From NCBI RefSeq assembly GCF_007827955.1, contig NZ_VITR01000007.1:1-64000 (forward strand): a stretch of DNA of 64,000 bases, written 5' to 3'. Under the pieces are notes generated by a model, which ran no database searches, was not told the origin of the DNA, and worked only from the letters and a program-made list of their open reading frames with translations. The translations under genes and the position numbers were made by a program. Shown here piece by piece: positions 1 through 8,266 of the stretch. This DNA comes from Nitrospirillum pindoramense. Its GTDB lineage: Bacteria; Pseudomonadota; Alphaproteobacteria; Azospirillales; Azospirillaceae. Within the stretch, counting starts at the first letter, position 1. Each line of letters opens with the position of its first letter.

Positions 1-258
1 CGCAATGGCCGCCTGGAGACGGCGGACGGCGTGCTGGCCGGGGCCGATATCGACATGGCGGCGGCCGTGCGCGGCGCCATGGGCCTGATGGGCGTGTCGC
101 GGGAAACGGCGCTGGCCATGGCCTCAAAGGTGCCGGCGGACTTCCTGGGGCTGCCGGACGTGGGCCGCATCGCCCCGGGGGGCCGGGCGGACCTGGTGGA
201 GCTGTCGCCCGACCTGGCCGTGCGCCGGGTGTGGATGGGGGGAGCCATCAATGCCTAA
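1..258 (+). CDS. nagA: N-acetylglucosamine-6-phosphate deacetylase, C-terminal part
   Basis: The gene enters from the left edge already open in frame 1; only the last 85 codons are present. The enzyme removes the acetyl group from GlcNAc-6-phosphate in amino-sugar and cell-wall recycling. Recognition rests on the family's C-terminal pattern: a helix with METAL-dependent-hydrolase features (AVRGAMGLMG), 'ASKVPADFLGL', then 'GRIAPGGRADLVEL' and the final strand 'VWMGGAIN', typical of amidohydrolase-superfamily NagA proteins. The metal-binding residues lie outside the window. It is followed 90 bp later by a permease gene on the same strand. The family call is fairly sure; completeness cannot be judged. 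Confidence 0.85.
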   Translation, partial: RNGRLETADGVLAGADIDMAAAVRGAMGLMGVSRETALAMASKVPADFLGLPDVGRIAPGGRADLVELSPDLAVRRVWMGGAINA

Positions 259-348
259 TCGGCGGGCAATTCCTCTTTCGCCTAAAACACGGGCAAATCC
301 CCCTCCCCCGCGCCCCGATTTCCGGGGCATACTGGTCCGGCGAACAAG

Positions 349-1746
349 ATGGGGCAGATGGTCATGGGGACGGATGGGGCCGGGCTGAACAAAAGCCTCG
401 GCGGGTGGCATCTCTGGGGCATCGCCGTGGGCCTGGTGATCTCCGGCGAATATTTCGGGTGGAGCTATGGCTGGGCCCAGGCCGGCACGCTCGGGTTCCT
501 GGCCACCACCATCCTGGTGGCGGTGTTGTACACCACCTTCATCTTCAGCTTCACCGAACTGACCACGGCCATCCCCCACGCCGGCGGCCCCTTCGCCTAC
601 AGCCACCGCGCCTTCGGGCCAGTGGGCGGCTTCATCGCCGGCTATGCCACGCTGATCGAGTTCGTGTTCGCCCCGCCGGCCATCGCGCTCGCCATCGGCG
701 CCTATCTCAACGTCCAGTTCCCGGGGCTGCCGCCCAAGCTGGCCGCCGTGGGCGCCTATGGCGTCTTCGCCCTGCTGAACATCGCCGGCGTCACCATCGC
801 CGCCACGTTCGAGCTGTGCGTGACCCTGTTGGCCATCGGCGAGCTGCTGGTGTTCATGGGCGTGGTGGCGCCGGGCTTCCGCTGGGCCAACTTCGCGGCC
901 CACGGCTGGTCGGGGGATGCCGGGCCACTATCGGTCCCGGCGCTGGGAGGCATCTTCGCCGCCATCCCCTTCGCCATCTGGTTCTTCCTGGCCATCGAGG
1001 GCGCGGCCATGGCGGCGGAAGAGGCCAAAGACCCCGCCCGCACCATCCCCCGCGCCTACATCGCCGGCATCCTGACCCTGGTCGCGCTCGCCTTCGGCAC
1101 CATGGTGCTGGCCGGCGGGGTGGGCGACTGGCGGGACCTGGCCAACATCAACGACCCCCTGCCCCAGGCCATGAAGGCGGTAGTGGGGGCCGACAGCGGC
1201 TGGCTGCACATGCTGGTGTGGATCGGCCTGTTCGGCCTGGTGGCCAGTTTCCACGGCATCATCATGGGCTATTCCCGGCAGATTTTCGCCCTGGCCCGCG
1301 CGGGTTTCCTGCCGTCCGTCCTGAGCCGCCTGCACCCCACGCGGCGCACGCCGCACTGGGCCATCCTGGCCGGCGCGACCGTAGGCATCGCCGCCATCTT
1401 TTCCGATGAGGTGCTGGCCTTCGGCGGCCAGCCGCTGACCGCCAACATCGTCACCCTGTCGGTGTTCGGGGCCATCGTCATGTACATCGTCAGCATGGCC
1501 AGCCTGTTCCGCCTGCGCCGCGATGCGCCGACGCTGGACCGGCCCTTCCGGGCCCCCGGCTACCCCTGGGTGCCCGGCCTGGCGCTCTGCCTGGCCTGCC
1601 TGTGCCTGGCGGCCATGATCTATTACAATCTGGTGCTGTTCGGGGTGTTCGTCGCCCTGCTGGCCCTGGGCTGGCTGTACTGCCGCCTGACGGCCTTTCG
1701 CCGGCCGGCACGGGGGAGCGACCCGGTGCCCGAGGCCGGCCGGTAA
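349..1746 (+). CDS. Ethanolamine permease (APC superfamily)
   Basis: A 465-residue inner-membrane transporter of the amino acid-polyamine-organocation superfamily with about 12 hydrophobic segments, the usual length for the family. The N-terminus (GGWHLWGIAVGLVISGEYFG, then 'SYGWAQAGT') and 'ELTTAIPHAGGPFAYSHRA' match the ethanolamine-permease branch, which imports ethanolamine as a carbon or nitrogen source. No ethanolamine ammonia-lyase (eutBC) is visible nearby, but a cobalamin adenosyltransferase lies at 16.8 kb. The start may be the ATG at 349 or at 361; neither has a clear ribosome site. The superfamily is certain; the substrate is inferred from resemblance. Confidence 0.85.
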   Translation: MGQMVMGTDGAGLNKSLGGWHLWGIAVGLVISGEYFGWSYGWAQAGTLGFLATTILVAVLYTTFIFSFTELTTAIPHAGGPFAYSHRAFGPVGGFIAGYATLIEFVFAPPAIALAIGAYLNVQFPGLPPKLAAVGAYGVFALLNIAGVTIAATFELCVTLLAIGELLVFMGVVAPGFRWANFAAHGWSGDAGPLSVPALGGIFAAIPFAIWFFLAIEGAAMAAEEAKDPARTIPRAYIAGILTLVALAFGTMVLAGGVGDWRDLANINDPLPQAMKAVVGADSGWLHMLVWIGLFGLVASFHGIIMGYSRQIFALARAGFLPSVLSRLHPTRRTPHWAILAGATVGIAAIFSDEVLAFGGQPLTANIVTLSVFGAIVMYIVSMASLFRLRRDAPTLDRPFRAPGYPWVPGLALCLACLCLAAMIYYNLVLFGVFVALLALGWLYCRLTAFRRPARGSDPVPEAGR

Positions 1747-1777
1747 ACGCGGGGCACGCCGGGCGAGACGCCGGCGC

Positions 1778-2017
1778 TCAACGCGCCAGCAGGCTGTCGG
1801 TGATGCCGGGGGTGGGGATGTCCAGATCCGGGCGGCCCAGGCGCCCGGCCATCTCGGCCCGGATCACCTTCAGCCGCTCCAGATATTCCTCGGCCTCATC
1901 GCCGGCGGTGTCGGTCAGAGTCAGGCTGTCACTGCTCCACCGTTCGATCAGGGGATCGAGGTCGGCGATACGCTCCTGCAGAATACGGGCATACGCAGCG
2001 CTCTGGTTCGTGCTCAT
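1778..2017 (-). CDS. Small conserved protein of unknown function (paralog A)
   Basis: A 79-residue, charged, probably all-helical soluble protein that I do not recognise. The start at 2017 is chosen because AGGAGG sits just upstream of the ATG; a longer frame to 2086 has no such support. It is clearly related to the protein at 2955-3191: both carry 'IADLDPLIERW' near residues 17-30, a 'DEA.E' segment, an 'RL..(I/L)RA(E/D)' helix and 'RPDLD' near the C-terminus, roughly half identical over their length. No signal peptide, membrane segment or cysteine pair is visible. The two copies flank the YitT-like gene, both on the opposite strand to it. Confidence 0.7.
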   Translation of the reverse strand: MSTNQSAAYARILQERIADLDPLIERWSSDSLTLTDTAGDEAEEYLERLKVIRAEMAGRLGRPDLDIPTPGITDSLLAR

Positions 2018-2249
2018 GGCTTTCCTCCTGCTGTGATGCGTCGATCCCAAGCCTTTCAAAAGCCGGGAGGGCCGGCAACGGGGCAATGGGTCAAGGCCCC
2101 TACCCCGAAAGCCCGCGGCCGGCGCCCGGCCTATGCGGTCCGACCAGGTGCGTCACCGACGCCCGGCCAAGCAGCCGCACCATTATCGAATATCTGTCTC
2201 CGACATTTCCAGTATATCATTAGTAAATATACGCCATATTGGGCACAAA

Positions 2250-2879
2250 ATGATGCAGCCTGACAATCAAAGTCGCCACAAGGGGTATGAGGATCTGGCG
2301 GCCATGGCCATCGGCACCTTGATGGTCTCGCTGGGAACGGTCCTTTACGCCAAAGCCACCTTGCTGGTGGGCAGCATCGCTGGGCTGGCGTTGTTGTTGC
2401 ATTATGTGACGGACCAGGGATTCTGGCTGTTCTTCTTCGTGCTCAACCTGCCCTTCTATGTCCTGGCCTGGCGGCGCATGGGCTGGCGCTTCACCGCCCG
2501 CACCTTCGCCGCCGTCTGCCTCGTGACCATCGAAACGCGGCTCACCCCCGGATGGGTGGACTTCGCCGTCCTGAACCCCGTCTATGCGGCATTGGCCGGC
2601 GGCGGCCTGATCGGCACCGGCCTGCTGATCCTGTTCCGCCACCGCATCGGGCTGGGCGGCATCAACATCCTGGCGCTGTACCTGCAAGAGCGCTTCGGCA
2701 TCCGCGCCGGCTATGTCCAGCTGGGCATCGACGCCGGCATCCTGGCGGCGGCCTGCTTCGTGCTGACGCCGCAGCGGCTGGCCCTGTCGGTTGTCGGGGC
2801 CTTCATCGCCAACATGATCGTGGCCATGAACCACCGGGCGGACCGCTATAGGGGCCTGACGGCCGATCCGGCACGGTGA
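2250..2879 (+). CDS. YitT family membrane protein
   Basis: A 209-residue integral membrane protein with five or six hydrophobic segments, resembling the first half of the YitT/DUF161 family. Evidence includes 'GLALLLHYVTDQGFW', 'NLPFYVLAWRRMGWRFT', 'GGGLIGTGLLILFRHRIGLGGINILALYL' spread over residues 55-165, where the Gly-rich stretch is the family hallmark. The cytoplasmic YitT C-terminal domain is absent, as in many proteobacterial short forms. The molecular function is unknown. The start is taken as the ATG at 2250 (a second ATG follows at 2253); upstream in-frame codons reach 2133 without a ribosome site. Its neighbours on both sides are the two paralogous small proteins on the other strand. 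Confidence 0.8.
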   Translation: MMQPDNQSRHKGYEDLAAMAIGTLMVSLGTVLYAKATLLVGSIAGLALLLHYVTDQGFWLFFFVLNLPFYVLAWRRMGWRFTARTFAAVCLVTIETRLTPGWVDFAVLNPVYAALAGGGLIGTGLLILFRHRIGLGGINILALYLQERFGIRAGYVQLGIDAGILAAACFVLTPQRLALSVVGAFIANMIVAMNHRADRYRGLTADPAR

Positions 2880-2954
2880 CAGGGCGGTCACGCGAAGTCC
2901 CCCTCCCCGTGTCCGGGTGACCCGGGCGCGGGGTGGGGCAAGGGCGTGGCGCTG

Positions 2955-3191
2955 TTAACGAACCGTCATGCCATCAGCGACCAGGGGGGCCGTGCGACCA
3001 TCCAGGTCCGGCCGCGCGATGCGGCTGGCCAAGTCCGCGCGCAGTTCCCGCAGGCGGCCGACAAATTCCCCAGCCTCGTCCTGGGCGGCGCCCGTCAGCA
3101 GGAAATGCCCGCTGGTCCACCGTTCAATGAGAGGGTCGAGGTCCGCGATGTGCTCCCTCAGCACGAGGGAATAGGTGCTGTACTGGGTCAT
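2955..3191 (-). CDS. Small conserved protein of unknown function (paralog B)
   Basis: A 78-residue relative of the protein at 1778-2017, sharing 'IADLDPLIERW', a 'DEAGE' segment and 'RPDLD'. The ATG at 3191 follows a GGAGG site by a suitable distance, so the longer frame to 3281 is rejected. The sequence predicts amphipathic helices and no membrane segment. An FNR/FixK-like box (3273-3286) lies about 90 bp upstream of its start and is the only visible hint of control, pointing to low-oxygen regulation. Function unknown; the conserved block between two divergent copies argues that both are real genes. Confidence 0.7.
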   Translation of the reverse strand: MTQYSTYSLVLREHIADLDPLIERWTSGHFLLTGAAQDEAGEFVGRLRELRADLASRIARPDLDGRTAPLVADGMTVR

Positions 3192-3272
3192 GGAACACCT
3201 CCATCTTGGTGCTTCCCATGAAAAACCTTGGCGCCCGTCTCCGCAACCGCTCTCTCGTATTGGTATCCTTAT

Positions 3273-3286
3273 TTGACGCACATCAA
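3273..3286. promoter_or_regulatory. FNR/FixK-like binding site
   Basis: TTGAC-GCAC-ATCAA matches the FNR consensus TTGAT-N4-ATCAA at nine of ten positions and fits the TTGA-N6-TCAA form used by FixK-type regulators. It lies in the 157-bp gap upstream of small paralog B and downstream of the EAL gene, so paralog B is the likely target. No convincing -10 element was found at the classic spacing. Confidence 0.5.
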
Positions 3287-3348
3287 GTATTTGGGACGAA
3301 TATTATCTGATAAAGCTGATCAGCCGGGGAACCACCGGGCGTCGCGGT

Positions 3349-5019
3349 TCAGCCGCCGGCATCGACCACGGTGGGGCGCCAGGCCGACGGGCGGGACAGG
3401 GCCCGCAAGTCCACGTCGCGCCGTTGCGGGCGTTCCATCTCGCGGGAGAACAGCCAGCCCTGGCCCATGGCACAGCCCAGGCCGCGCAGGCGCAGCATCT
3501 GTTCCGGGTTCTCCACATGCTCGGCGATGGCGCTGACGCCCAGGCCGCGGCACAGGGCCAACATGCCGGCGACGATGGCCTCCTCCCGCTTGTCCAGGCA
3601 CATGCGGGCGATGAAGCTGCCGTCCAGCTTCACATGGTCGAAGTCCAGCGCCCGGATATAGGTGAAGGAGGCCATGCCCACGCCGAAATCGTCCAGGCAG
3701 ATGGGGTGGCCCTGGCGGCGCACAGCGCCCAGCACGTTCCGGGCCCGGTCCAGGTCGCCCATCTGCCCGGTTTCCGTCACCTCGAACATCAGGCGGCCGG
3801 ACAGTCCGGGCTGGGCCTTCAGTTGCGCCATCAGCGACTGCATGAACAGGTCGGACCCGACGGAAACGGCAGAGAGGTTCACGGCCAGGACCATATCGGC
3901 CGGCGCCCGTTCCAGCTCGCGCATCGCCAGGCTGCACACCAGCATGTCGACGTCGTTGATGACGCCCAGTTCCTCCGCCAGGGTGATGACAGCCCCCGGG
4001 CGGTCGCCGTTGAACCGGCTCAACACCTCCAGATGGTGCATGCGCCCCGTCTTGAGGTCCACGATGGGCTCATAAACCAGGGACAGGCGATTGCCGCCCA
4101 GGTCATCACGCAGCCGGGCCAGGCAGCCCACCGCGTCCTTGACGAAGCCGGCGGCGGCCGACTGGCCGGACAGCACGTCCACCGCCGCCGGCCCCGCCTC
4201 GGCGAAGCGGCGCAGGGCGTGCAGCAGCAGGCGCGACCGGTCGGCCCGGCTGAGCCCAAGATTATCGCTGTCCAGCGTGCGGGCATCCACCTCCAGCGGC
4301 TGGTCCAGGCCCAGCTCCCCGGCGATGTGGCGGATGTCGCGGGTGATCTGCTCGGCCAGGCCGGCCGGGGCCATGACGCCGAAACGGTGCTCGGCGACGC
4401 GACCGGCGACGCCCCCGCCATGCTGGCGGAAAACAGCGCCGATCTCGGTCATCAGCTGGCCCTCCGCCTCGGCCGTCAGACGGGTGCGGATATCGGCCAG
4501 GTTGTTCATTTCCAGGAGGGTCAGGGCGCCCCCGGCCGCCCGTTGATCCCCCTCCCCCTCCTGGGCAAGGGCGGCGTCGGCGGCGCGCGCGAAGGCGGCG
4601 GGGGTCAGCAGGCCGGTGGCGGCATCAAGATCCTGTGGGGCGGGCAGCGCCGCCAGGCCGGCGGCCAGCTGGCAGAAGGTGACGTTCAGCAGGGGGCTGG
4701 CCTGCAGGCGATAGGCCGCCAGGGCACAGACGATGACGCGACCGTCGCGGCGGCGCAAACGCACGGGCCGGGGGACGCTGCGCTCATTATCCCCCAGCGC
4801 GCCCAGGACACGCCGCGCCAGCGCCGCGTCGCCCGGAACCAGCAGCTCGGCCAAGGGGCGGCACACCAGGTCCGCGTCGCTGTAACCGGTCAAGGCCTGC
4901 ACGGCCCCGGCGGCGAACCGCAACACGCCCGTGCCATCCACCTCCATCAACAGGTCGGCATTGGCGAAGGCGAACCCCAGATACCGCTCCACCCGCTTCA
5001 TCCTGACGCACCGCTCCAT
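3349..5019 (-). CDS. EAL-domain c-di-GMP phosphodiesterase with PAS-like and degenerate GGDEF regions
   Basis: A 556-residue cytoplasmic protein. Residues about 10-110 look like a PAS-type sensor ('LTGYSDADLV'). Residues about 130-260 occupy the place of a diguanylate cyclase domain, but the signature is replaced by AEHRF (209-213), so cyclase activity is not expected. Residues about 300-530 form an EAL domain. Its catalytic set looks present: E331-V-L, N381, E413, D443-D444, K464, E500 and Q520, so c-di-GMP hydrolysis is plausible. No membrane segments. The start is 5019 or an internal ATG at 5001; neither has a strong ribosome site. It stands alone, without a cyclase partner nearby. Confidence 0.88.
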   Translation of the reverse strand: MERCVRMKRVERYLGFAFANADLLMEVDGTGVLRFAAGAVQALTGYSDADLVCRPLAELLVPGDAALARRVLGALGDNERSVPRPVRLRRRDGRVIVCALAAYRLQASPLLNVTFCQLAAGLAALPAPQDLDAATGLLTPAAFARAADAALAQEGEGDQRAAGGALTLLEMNNLADIRTRLTAEAEGQLMTEIGAVFRQHGGGVAGRVAEHRFGVMAPAGLAEQITRDIRHIAGELGLDQPLEVDARTLDSDNLGLSRADRSRLLLHALRRFAEAGPAAVDVLSGQSAAAGFVKDAVGCLARLRDDLGGNRLSLVYEPIVDLKTGRMHHLEVLSRFNGDRPGAVITLAEELGVINDVDMLVCSLAMRELERAPADMVLAVNLSAVSVGSDLFMQSLMAQLKAQPGLSGRLMFEVTETGQMGDLDRARNVLGAVRRQGHPICLDDFGVGMASFTYIRALDFDHVKLDGSFIARMCLDKREEAIVAGMLALCRGLGVSAIAEHVENPEQMLRLRGLGCAMGQGWLFSREMERPQRRDVDLRALSRPSAWRPTVVDAGG

Positions 5020-5113
5020 TGGCGGGCCACAGGCGTGGCCCCAGCCGCGCAGCTTGGCGCGGACATGCTTAACATTGCATGAACCGACGACCTATGGCGC
5101 GGTGGTCAGGGGA

Positions 5114-6049
5114 TCAGTGCCCGACGGCCTGGTTCACCACCCAGGCCAGGCGCACGCCCGCCATTTCCAGCCGCATGCGCACCAGTGGCCAGGCGGCGGT
5201 TTCATAGCCCTGGGCCAGGCGTTCCACGCCGTCCGACTCCGGCGCCCGCAGCAGGCCGTAGACGACGTCGCGGGCCAGCCCGTGGCTTTCCTCGCCCCAG
5301 GCCTGCACCGCCTTGTCCAGACCGGCGCCCTTGAACGGAGGCCGGGTAGCCGGGACCTTGGGTGTCCAGGCCTTGGCGTCATAGGCGGTGATGCCCGGCT
5401 CCAGCGTGGCGGCGGCCGCCTTGGCCTTGGCGAGGTCGATGGAATAGTCCTTGTTCACGGACAGGCCCAGCTCGCGGTCGACGATGGACCCGTCCCACAC
5501 CGAATGCAGGTTCAGGTGGCCGTTGTGATCATCCCCGAAGTAGCGGACCTTGACGTCATTGCCGCCCTTGTCATGGTCGCGCTCGGCCGCATGCAGGGGC
5601 TGGTGCAGGTCGCCCACCAGATGGACCACCCATTTCAGCGCGGCCAGGCGCGCCTCCGGCGGCGCCTTGGTATCGGCCAGGATGCGGGCCTGTTCCGGCA
5701 GGCGGGCGATGACGCAATTGTCCTGGGCGCAGTCGCGGGCGGGATCGTAGGCCGGCTGGTCGGTGGGCACGTCGACATAATGCCAGGGCAGCGTGTCCGG
5801 CAGGCCGCCCTTGTCCTTGGGCAGGTGGCCCACGGTGTCCGGCCAGCTCGCCACCTCATCCAGGGTGTGGTGGCCCTCCAGCGACAGCAGCTGGTCCACC
5901 ACCGCCTTGGCCTTGGGCGTCAGCCGGTCCTGGGCGATGTCGCCCACGATGGCATGCCCGTTGGGGCCCCAGGCGAACGCCGGCCCGGCGGTCAGGGCGA
6001 TGGCGGCGGTGGAAACGACGGCGGCGGCAAGGCGGCGGAAGGCGGTCAT
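5114..6049 (-). CDS. Secreted S1/P1-type nuclease
   Basis: A 311-residue protein with a 26-residue Sec signal ending AFA, giving a mature N-terminus WGPNGH. That tryptophan and the following histidine are zinc ligands in the S1/P1 family, which cleaves single-stranded nucleic acid with a three-zinc centre. Further family motifs are 'WPD' (about residue 70), 'WHYVDVP', 'HLVGDLHQPLHA' with paired histidines, and 'GHLNLHSVWD'. The length is normal for the family. The start at 6049 is preferred over the upstream frame because it begins directly with the signal peptide. It probably scavenges phosphate or nucleotides in the periplasm or outside the cell. Confidence 0.9.
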   Translation of the reverse strand: MTAFRRLAAAVVSTAAIALTAGPAFAWGPNGHAIVGDIAQDRLTPKAKAVVDQLLSLEGHHTLDEVASWPDTVGHLPKDKGGLPDTLPWHYVDVPTDQPAYDPARDCAQDNCVIARLPEQARILADTKAPPEARLAALKWVVHLVGDLHQPLHAAERDHDKGGNDVKVRYFGDDHNGHLNLHSVWDGSIVDRELGLSVNKDYSIDLAKAKAAAATLEPGITAYDAKAWTPKVPATRPPFKGAGLDKAVQAWGEESHGLARDVVYGLLRAPESDGVERLAQGYETAAWPLVRMRLEMAGVRLAWVVNQAVGH

Positions 6050-6141
6050 GGACGATCCCGGTCTGGAGAAGGCCGCCAAATTAACCGCTCACCATTGCGC
6101 TGTCATGTCGGGTGCGACAGCCGGGCACGGGGCACGGACAC

Positions 6142-6165
6142 AAAAAATGGCCCGGGAAGGGCCAT
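6142..6165 (-). terminator. Rho-independent terminator of tRNA-Leu
   Basis: A perfect 7-bp stem, ATGGCCC / GGGCCAT with loop GGGAA, is followed on the minus strand by a run of six T residues. It lies 33 bp beyond the 3' end of tRNA-Leu on the same strand. Confidence 0.8.
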
Positions 6166-6197
6166 CTTTGACGGTCAGCGATTTCAAAGGATGAAAG

Positions 6198-6283
6198 TGG
6201 TGCCCCCGGTCGGACTCGAACCAACACGACCTTGCGGCCAACAGATTTTGAGTCTGCCGCGTCTACCATTTCGCCACGGAGGC
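6198..6283 (-). tRNA. tRNA-Leu (anticodon CAA)
   Basis: Read on the minus strand, an 86-nt cloverleaf starts with acceptor GCCTCCG, has the class II D-arm 'TGGCGAAATGGTAGACGC', an anticodon stem around loop CTCAAAA (anticodon CAA at 6250-6248), a long variable arm, the T-arm 'GGTTCGAGTCC', and an encoded ACCA end. It decodes TTG leucine codons. The overlapping reading frames in this stretch are not genes. Confidence 0.95.
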
Positions 6284-6488
6284 ACCGGGCGCTTCAAGCG
6301 TGGGCGGGATCATAGCGATAGAAAGCCGGGGGTCAAGCGCCGCATGCGGTGGCTTGCATTGACAGGCGGGGCACAGGCTTGACACGCCGGCCAGGGGGCC
6401 GCGCGGTTGCGGGCGGGGGGCGCACCTGATAGACGGGTAGCGCCCGGCCCCGCCCCCTTGGCGGGGGCCCCGCTGTCGGAGATGCCCG

Positions 6489-7076
6489 TTGCTGCGTAGC
6501 CTGTATGACCGCACCCTCGCCCTTGCGGGCCACCGCCATGCCGTGTGGGCCCTGGCGGGTATTTCCTTCATCGAAAGCTCGGTCTTTCCCATTCCGCCGG
6601 ACCTGCTGCTGATCCCGCTGATCCTGGCCGACCGCCGCCGCGCCTTCTTCCTGGCCACGGTCTGCACCGTGGCCTCCGTCCTGGGCGGCTTCCTGGGCTA
6701 CGCCATCGGCTATTATTTCTGGGACGTCATCGGCCACCGCATCATCGATGCCTATGGCCTGATGGACAAGTACATGGAGTTCAAGCAGGGCTTCGATGAC
6801 AAGGGCGCCTGGATCATCATCCTGAAGGGCATGACGCCCATCCCCTACAAGCTGGTGACCATCGCCAGCGGCGCCTTCCAATTCGACCTGCTCACCTTCG
6901 CCGGCGCCTCGCTGATCTCCCGCTCTCTGCGCTTTTTCCTGGTCGCCGCCCTGCTCTGGAAATTTGGCGAGCCCATCCGCACATTCGTGGAAAAGCGTCT
7001 GACGCTGGTCACCACTGTGGCCCTGCTGCTGGTCATCAGCGGCTTCGTGGTTCTCAAATACGTGCATCTGCATTGA
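6489..7076 (+). CDS. YqaA/DedA-family inner-membrane protein
   Basis: A 195-residue polytopic membrane protein of the SNARE-associated/DedA superfamily, YqaA-like. Evidence: 'SFIESSVFPIPPDLLLIPL' near residue 30, with the acidic and proline residues typical of the family, 'GGFLGYAIGYYFWD', and 'LKGMTPIPYKLVTIASG', the conserved region after the re-entrant helix. Members are linked to proton-motive-force maintenance and lipid-carrier flipping. The start is a TTG at 6489: GGAG lies seven bases upstream and no in-frame ATG precedes the conserved region. It is followed after 4-34 bases by dsbB, probably on one transcript with coq7. Confidence 0.88.
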   Translation: MLRSLYDRTLALAGHRHAVWALAGISFIESSVFPIPPDLLLIPLILADRRRAFFLATVCTVASVLGGFLGYAIGYYFWDVIGHRIIDAYGLMDKYMEFKQGFDDKGAWIIILKGMTPIPYKLVTIASGAFQFDLLTFAGASLISRSLRFFLVAALLWKFGEPIRTFVEKRLTLVTTVALLLVISGFVVLKYVHLH

Positions 7077-7110
7077 GCCTTTGACCACCCCCGATCTTCG
7101 GACCACCGCC

Positions 7111-7632
7111 ATGACCGCCGTCGCCCCCAGCCCTTCCGCCGCCCCCTCCCCGCTGGCCCATCCCCGCCTGCCGCAGGCGGCGCTGGTGCTGGCGTCGGTG
7201 GCGGCCCTGGGCACGGCGCTGCTATCGCAATATGTCGGCGGCCTGCACCCGTGCGAATTCTGCATGTGGCAGCGCTGGGCCTATGTCGCGGCCATCGTGG
7301 CGCTGCTGCCCGGCCTGGTGAACACCCGCCTGCGGGGCATCTCGCTGACGCTGGGCGGCCTGGCCTTCCTGGTCGGGGCCGCCATCGCCGGCTTCCACGC
7401 GGGCGTGGAACAGCATTGGTGGGAAGGTTTCACCACCTGCAGCAGCAGCATGCCCAAGAACCTGACGCTGGATCAGTTGCGCGAGCGTCTGATGTCCGCC
7501 CCGCTGGTGCGGTGTGACGAGGCGCAGTGGACCTTCCACGGTATTTCCATGGCGGCCTTCAATTTCCCGGCCTCGCTGATCCTGGGCCTGGTCGCCTGGA
7601 CCGCCGCCCGCGCCGGCGCCAAGCAGGCCTGA
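7111..7632 (+). CDS. dsbB: Disulfide bond formation protein B
   Basis: A 173-residue inner-membrane quinone reductase that reoxidises the periplasmic disulfide catalyst DsbA and passes electrons to ubiquinone. Four hydrophobic segments are visible. The first redox pair is C48-E-F-C51 in 'HPCEFCMWQRW', the second pair is C110 ('TTCSSS') and C135 ('VRCDE'); both periplasmic loops are intact. A TTG ten codons upstream is an alternative start. It lies between a DedA-type gene and coq7, 10 bp from the latter; coq7 makes the quinone this protein uses, although shared transcription is only inferred from spacing. Confidence 0.92.
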   Translation: MTAVAPSPSAAPSPLAHPRLPQAALVLASVAALGTALLSQYVGGLHPCEFCMWQRWAYVAAIVALLPGLVNTRLRGISLTLGGLAFLVGAAIAGFHAGVEQHWWEGFTTCSSSMPKNLTLDQLRERLMSAPLVRCDEAQWTFHGISMAAFNFPASLILGLVAWTAARAGAKQA

Positions 7633-7642
7633 GGAGGGTTTC

Positions 7643-8266
7643 ATGAGCGCCACGAACACCGCCCCCCATCCTACCGCCAACCAGCCCGCCGCCAACCAGC
7701 CCGTCGGCGGCCCCGCCGAGCGCCTGGCCCGCCGCCCCCTGCCGGGCGACCTGGGTACCGACGCGCAGATCGCCCGCATCATCCGTGTGGACCAGGCGGG
7801 CGAGTACGGCGCCGCCCGCATCTACGCCGGGCAGTTGTCCGTGCTGGGTAAAAGCCCGGTGGGCGCCACCATCCGCCATATGGAGGAGCAGGAGCGCGTC
7901 CACCTCGACACCTTCAACACGATGATGGTGGAGCGGCGGGTGCGGCCCACGGCGTTGCAGCCGCTGTGGAAACTGGCCGGCTACGCCCTGGGTGCCGCCA
8001 CCGCCCTGATGGGCGAGCGGGCGGCCATGGCCTGCACCGTGGCGGTGGAGGAGGCGATCGACGCCCATTATGCCGAGCAGGCGGAACGCCTGGGCCCGGG
8101 CGAGGCGGAGCTGAAGGCCACCATCGAGAAATTCCGGGCCGAGGAGCTGGAGCACCGCGACATCGGCATCGCCCACGATGCCGAGCTGACCACCGGCTAC
8201 CCCGTGCTCTACACCCTGATCAAGGCAGGCACCCGTGCCGTCATCTGGGTGGCGGAACGGGTATGA
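7643..8266 (+). CDS. coq7: 3-demethoxyubiquinol 3-hydroxylase Coq7
   Basis: A 207-residue di-iron monooxygenase that adds the penultimate ring hydroxyl in ubiquinone synthesis. The six iron ligands are visible as E in 'VDQAGEYGA', 'EEQERVHL' (E and H), E in 'VAVEEAIDAHY', and 'EELEHRD' (E and H). A GAGG site lies just upstream of the ATG. The first ~30 residues are low-complexity (NQPAANQPV) and outside the catalytic fold. The stop codon is immediately followed by the stop of the convergent outer-membrane receptor gene, with no bases between and no terminator visible. Confidence 0.95.
   Translation: MSATNTAPHPTANQPAANQPVGGPAERLARRPLPGDLGTDAQIARIIRVDQAGEYGAARIYAGQLSVLGKSPVGATIRHMEEQERVHLDTFNTMMVERRVRPTALQPLWKLAGYALGAATALMGERAAMACTVAVEEAIDAHYAEQAERLGPGEAELKATIEKFRAEELEHRDIGIAHDAELTTGYPVLYTLIKAGTRAVIWVAERV

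Noticed and set aside
124-903. Long minus-strand frame opposite nagA and the permease
   Set aside because: Composition is the His/Gly/Gln-rich antisense of a high-GC gene; the permease frame has clear homology and membrane pattern.
6081-6269. Minus-strand frame of 62 codons across the tRNA region
   Set aside because: It is the translation of tRNA-Leu and its flank; the tRNA fold, encoded CCA and terminator explain the sequence.
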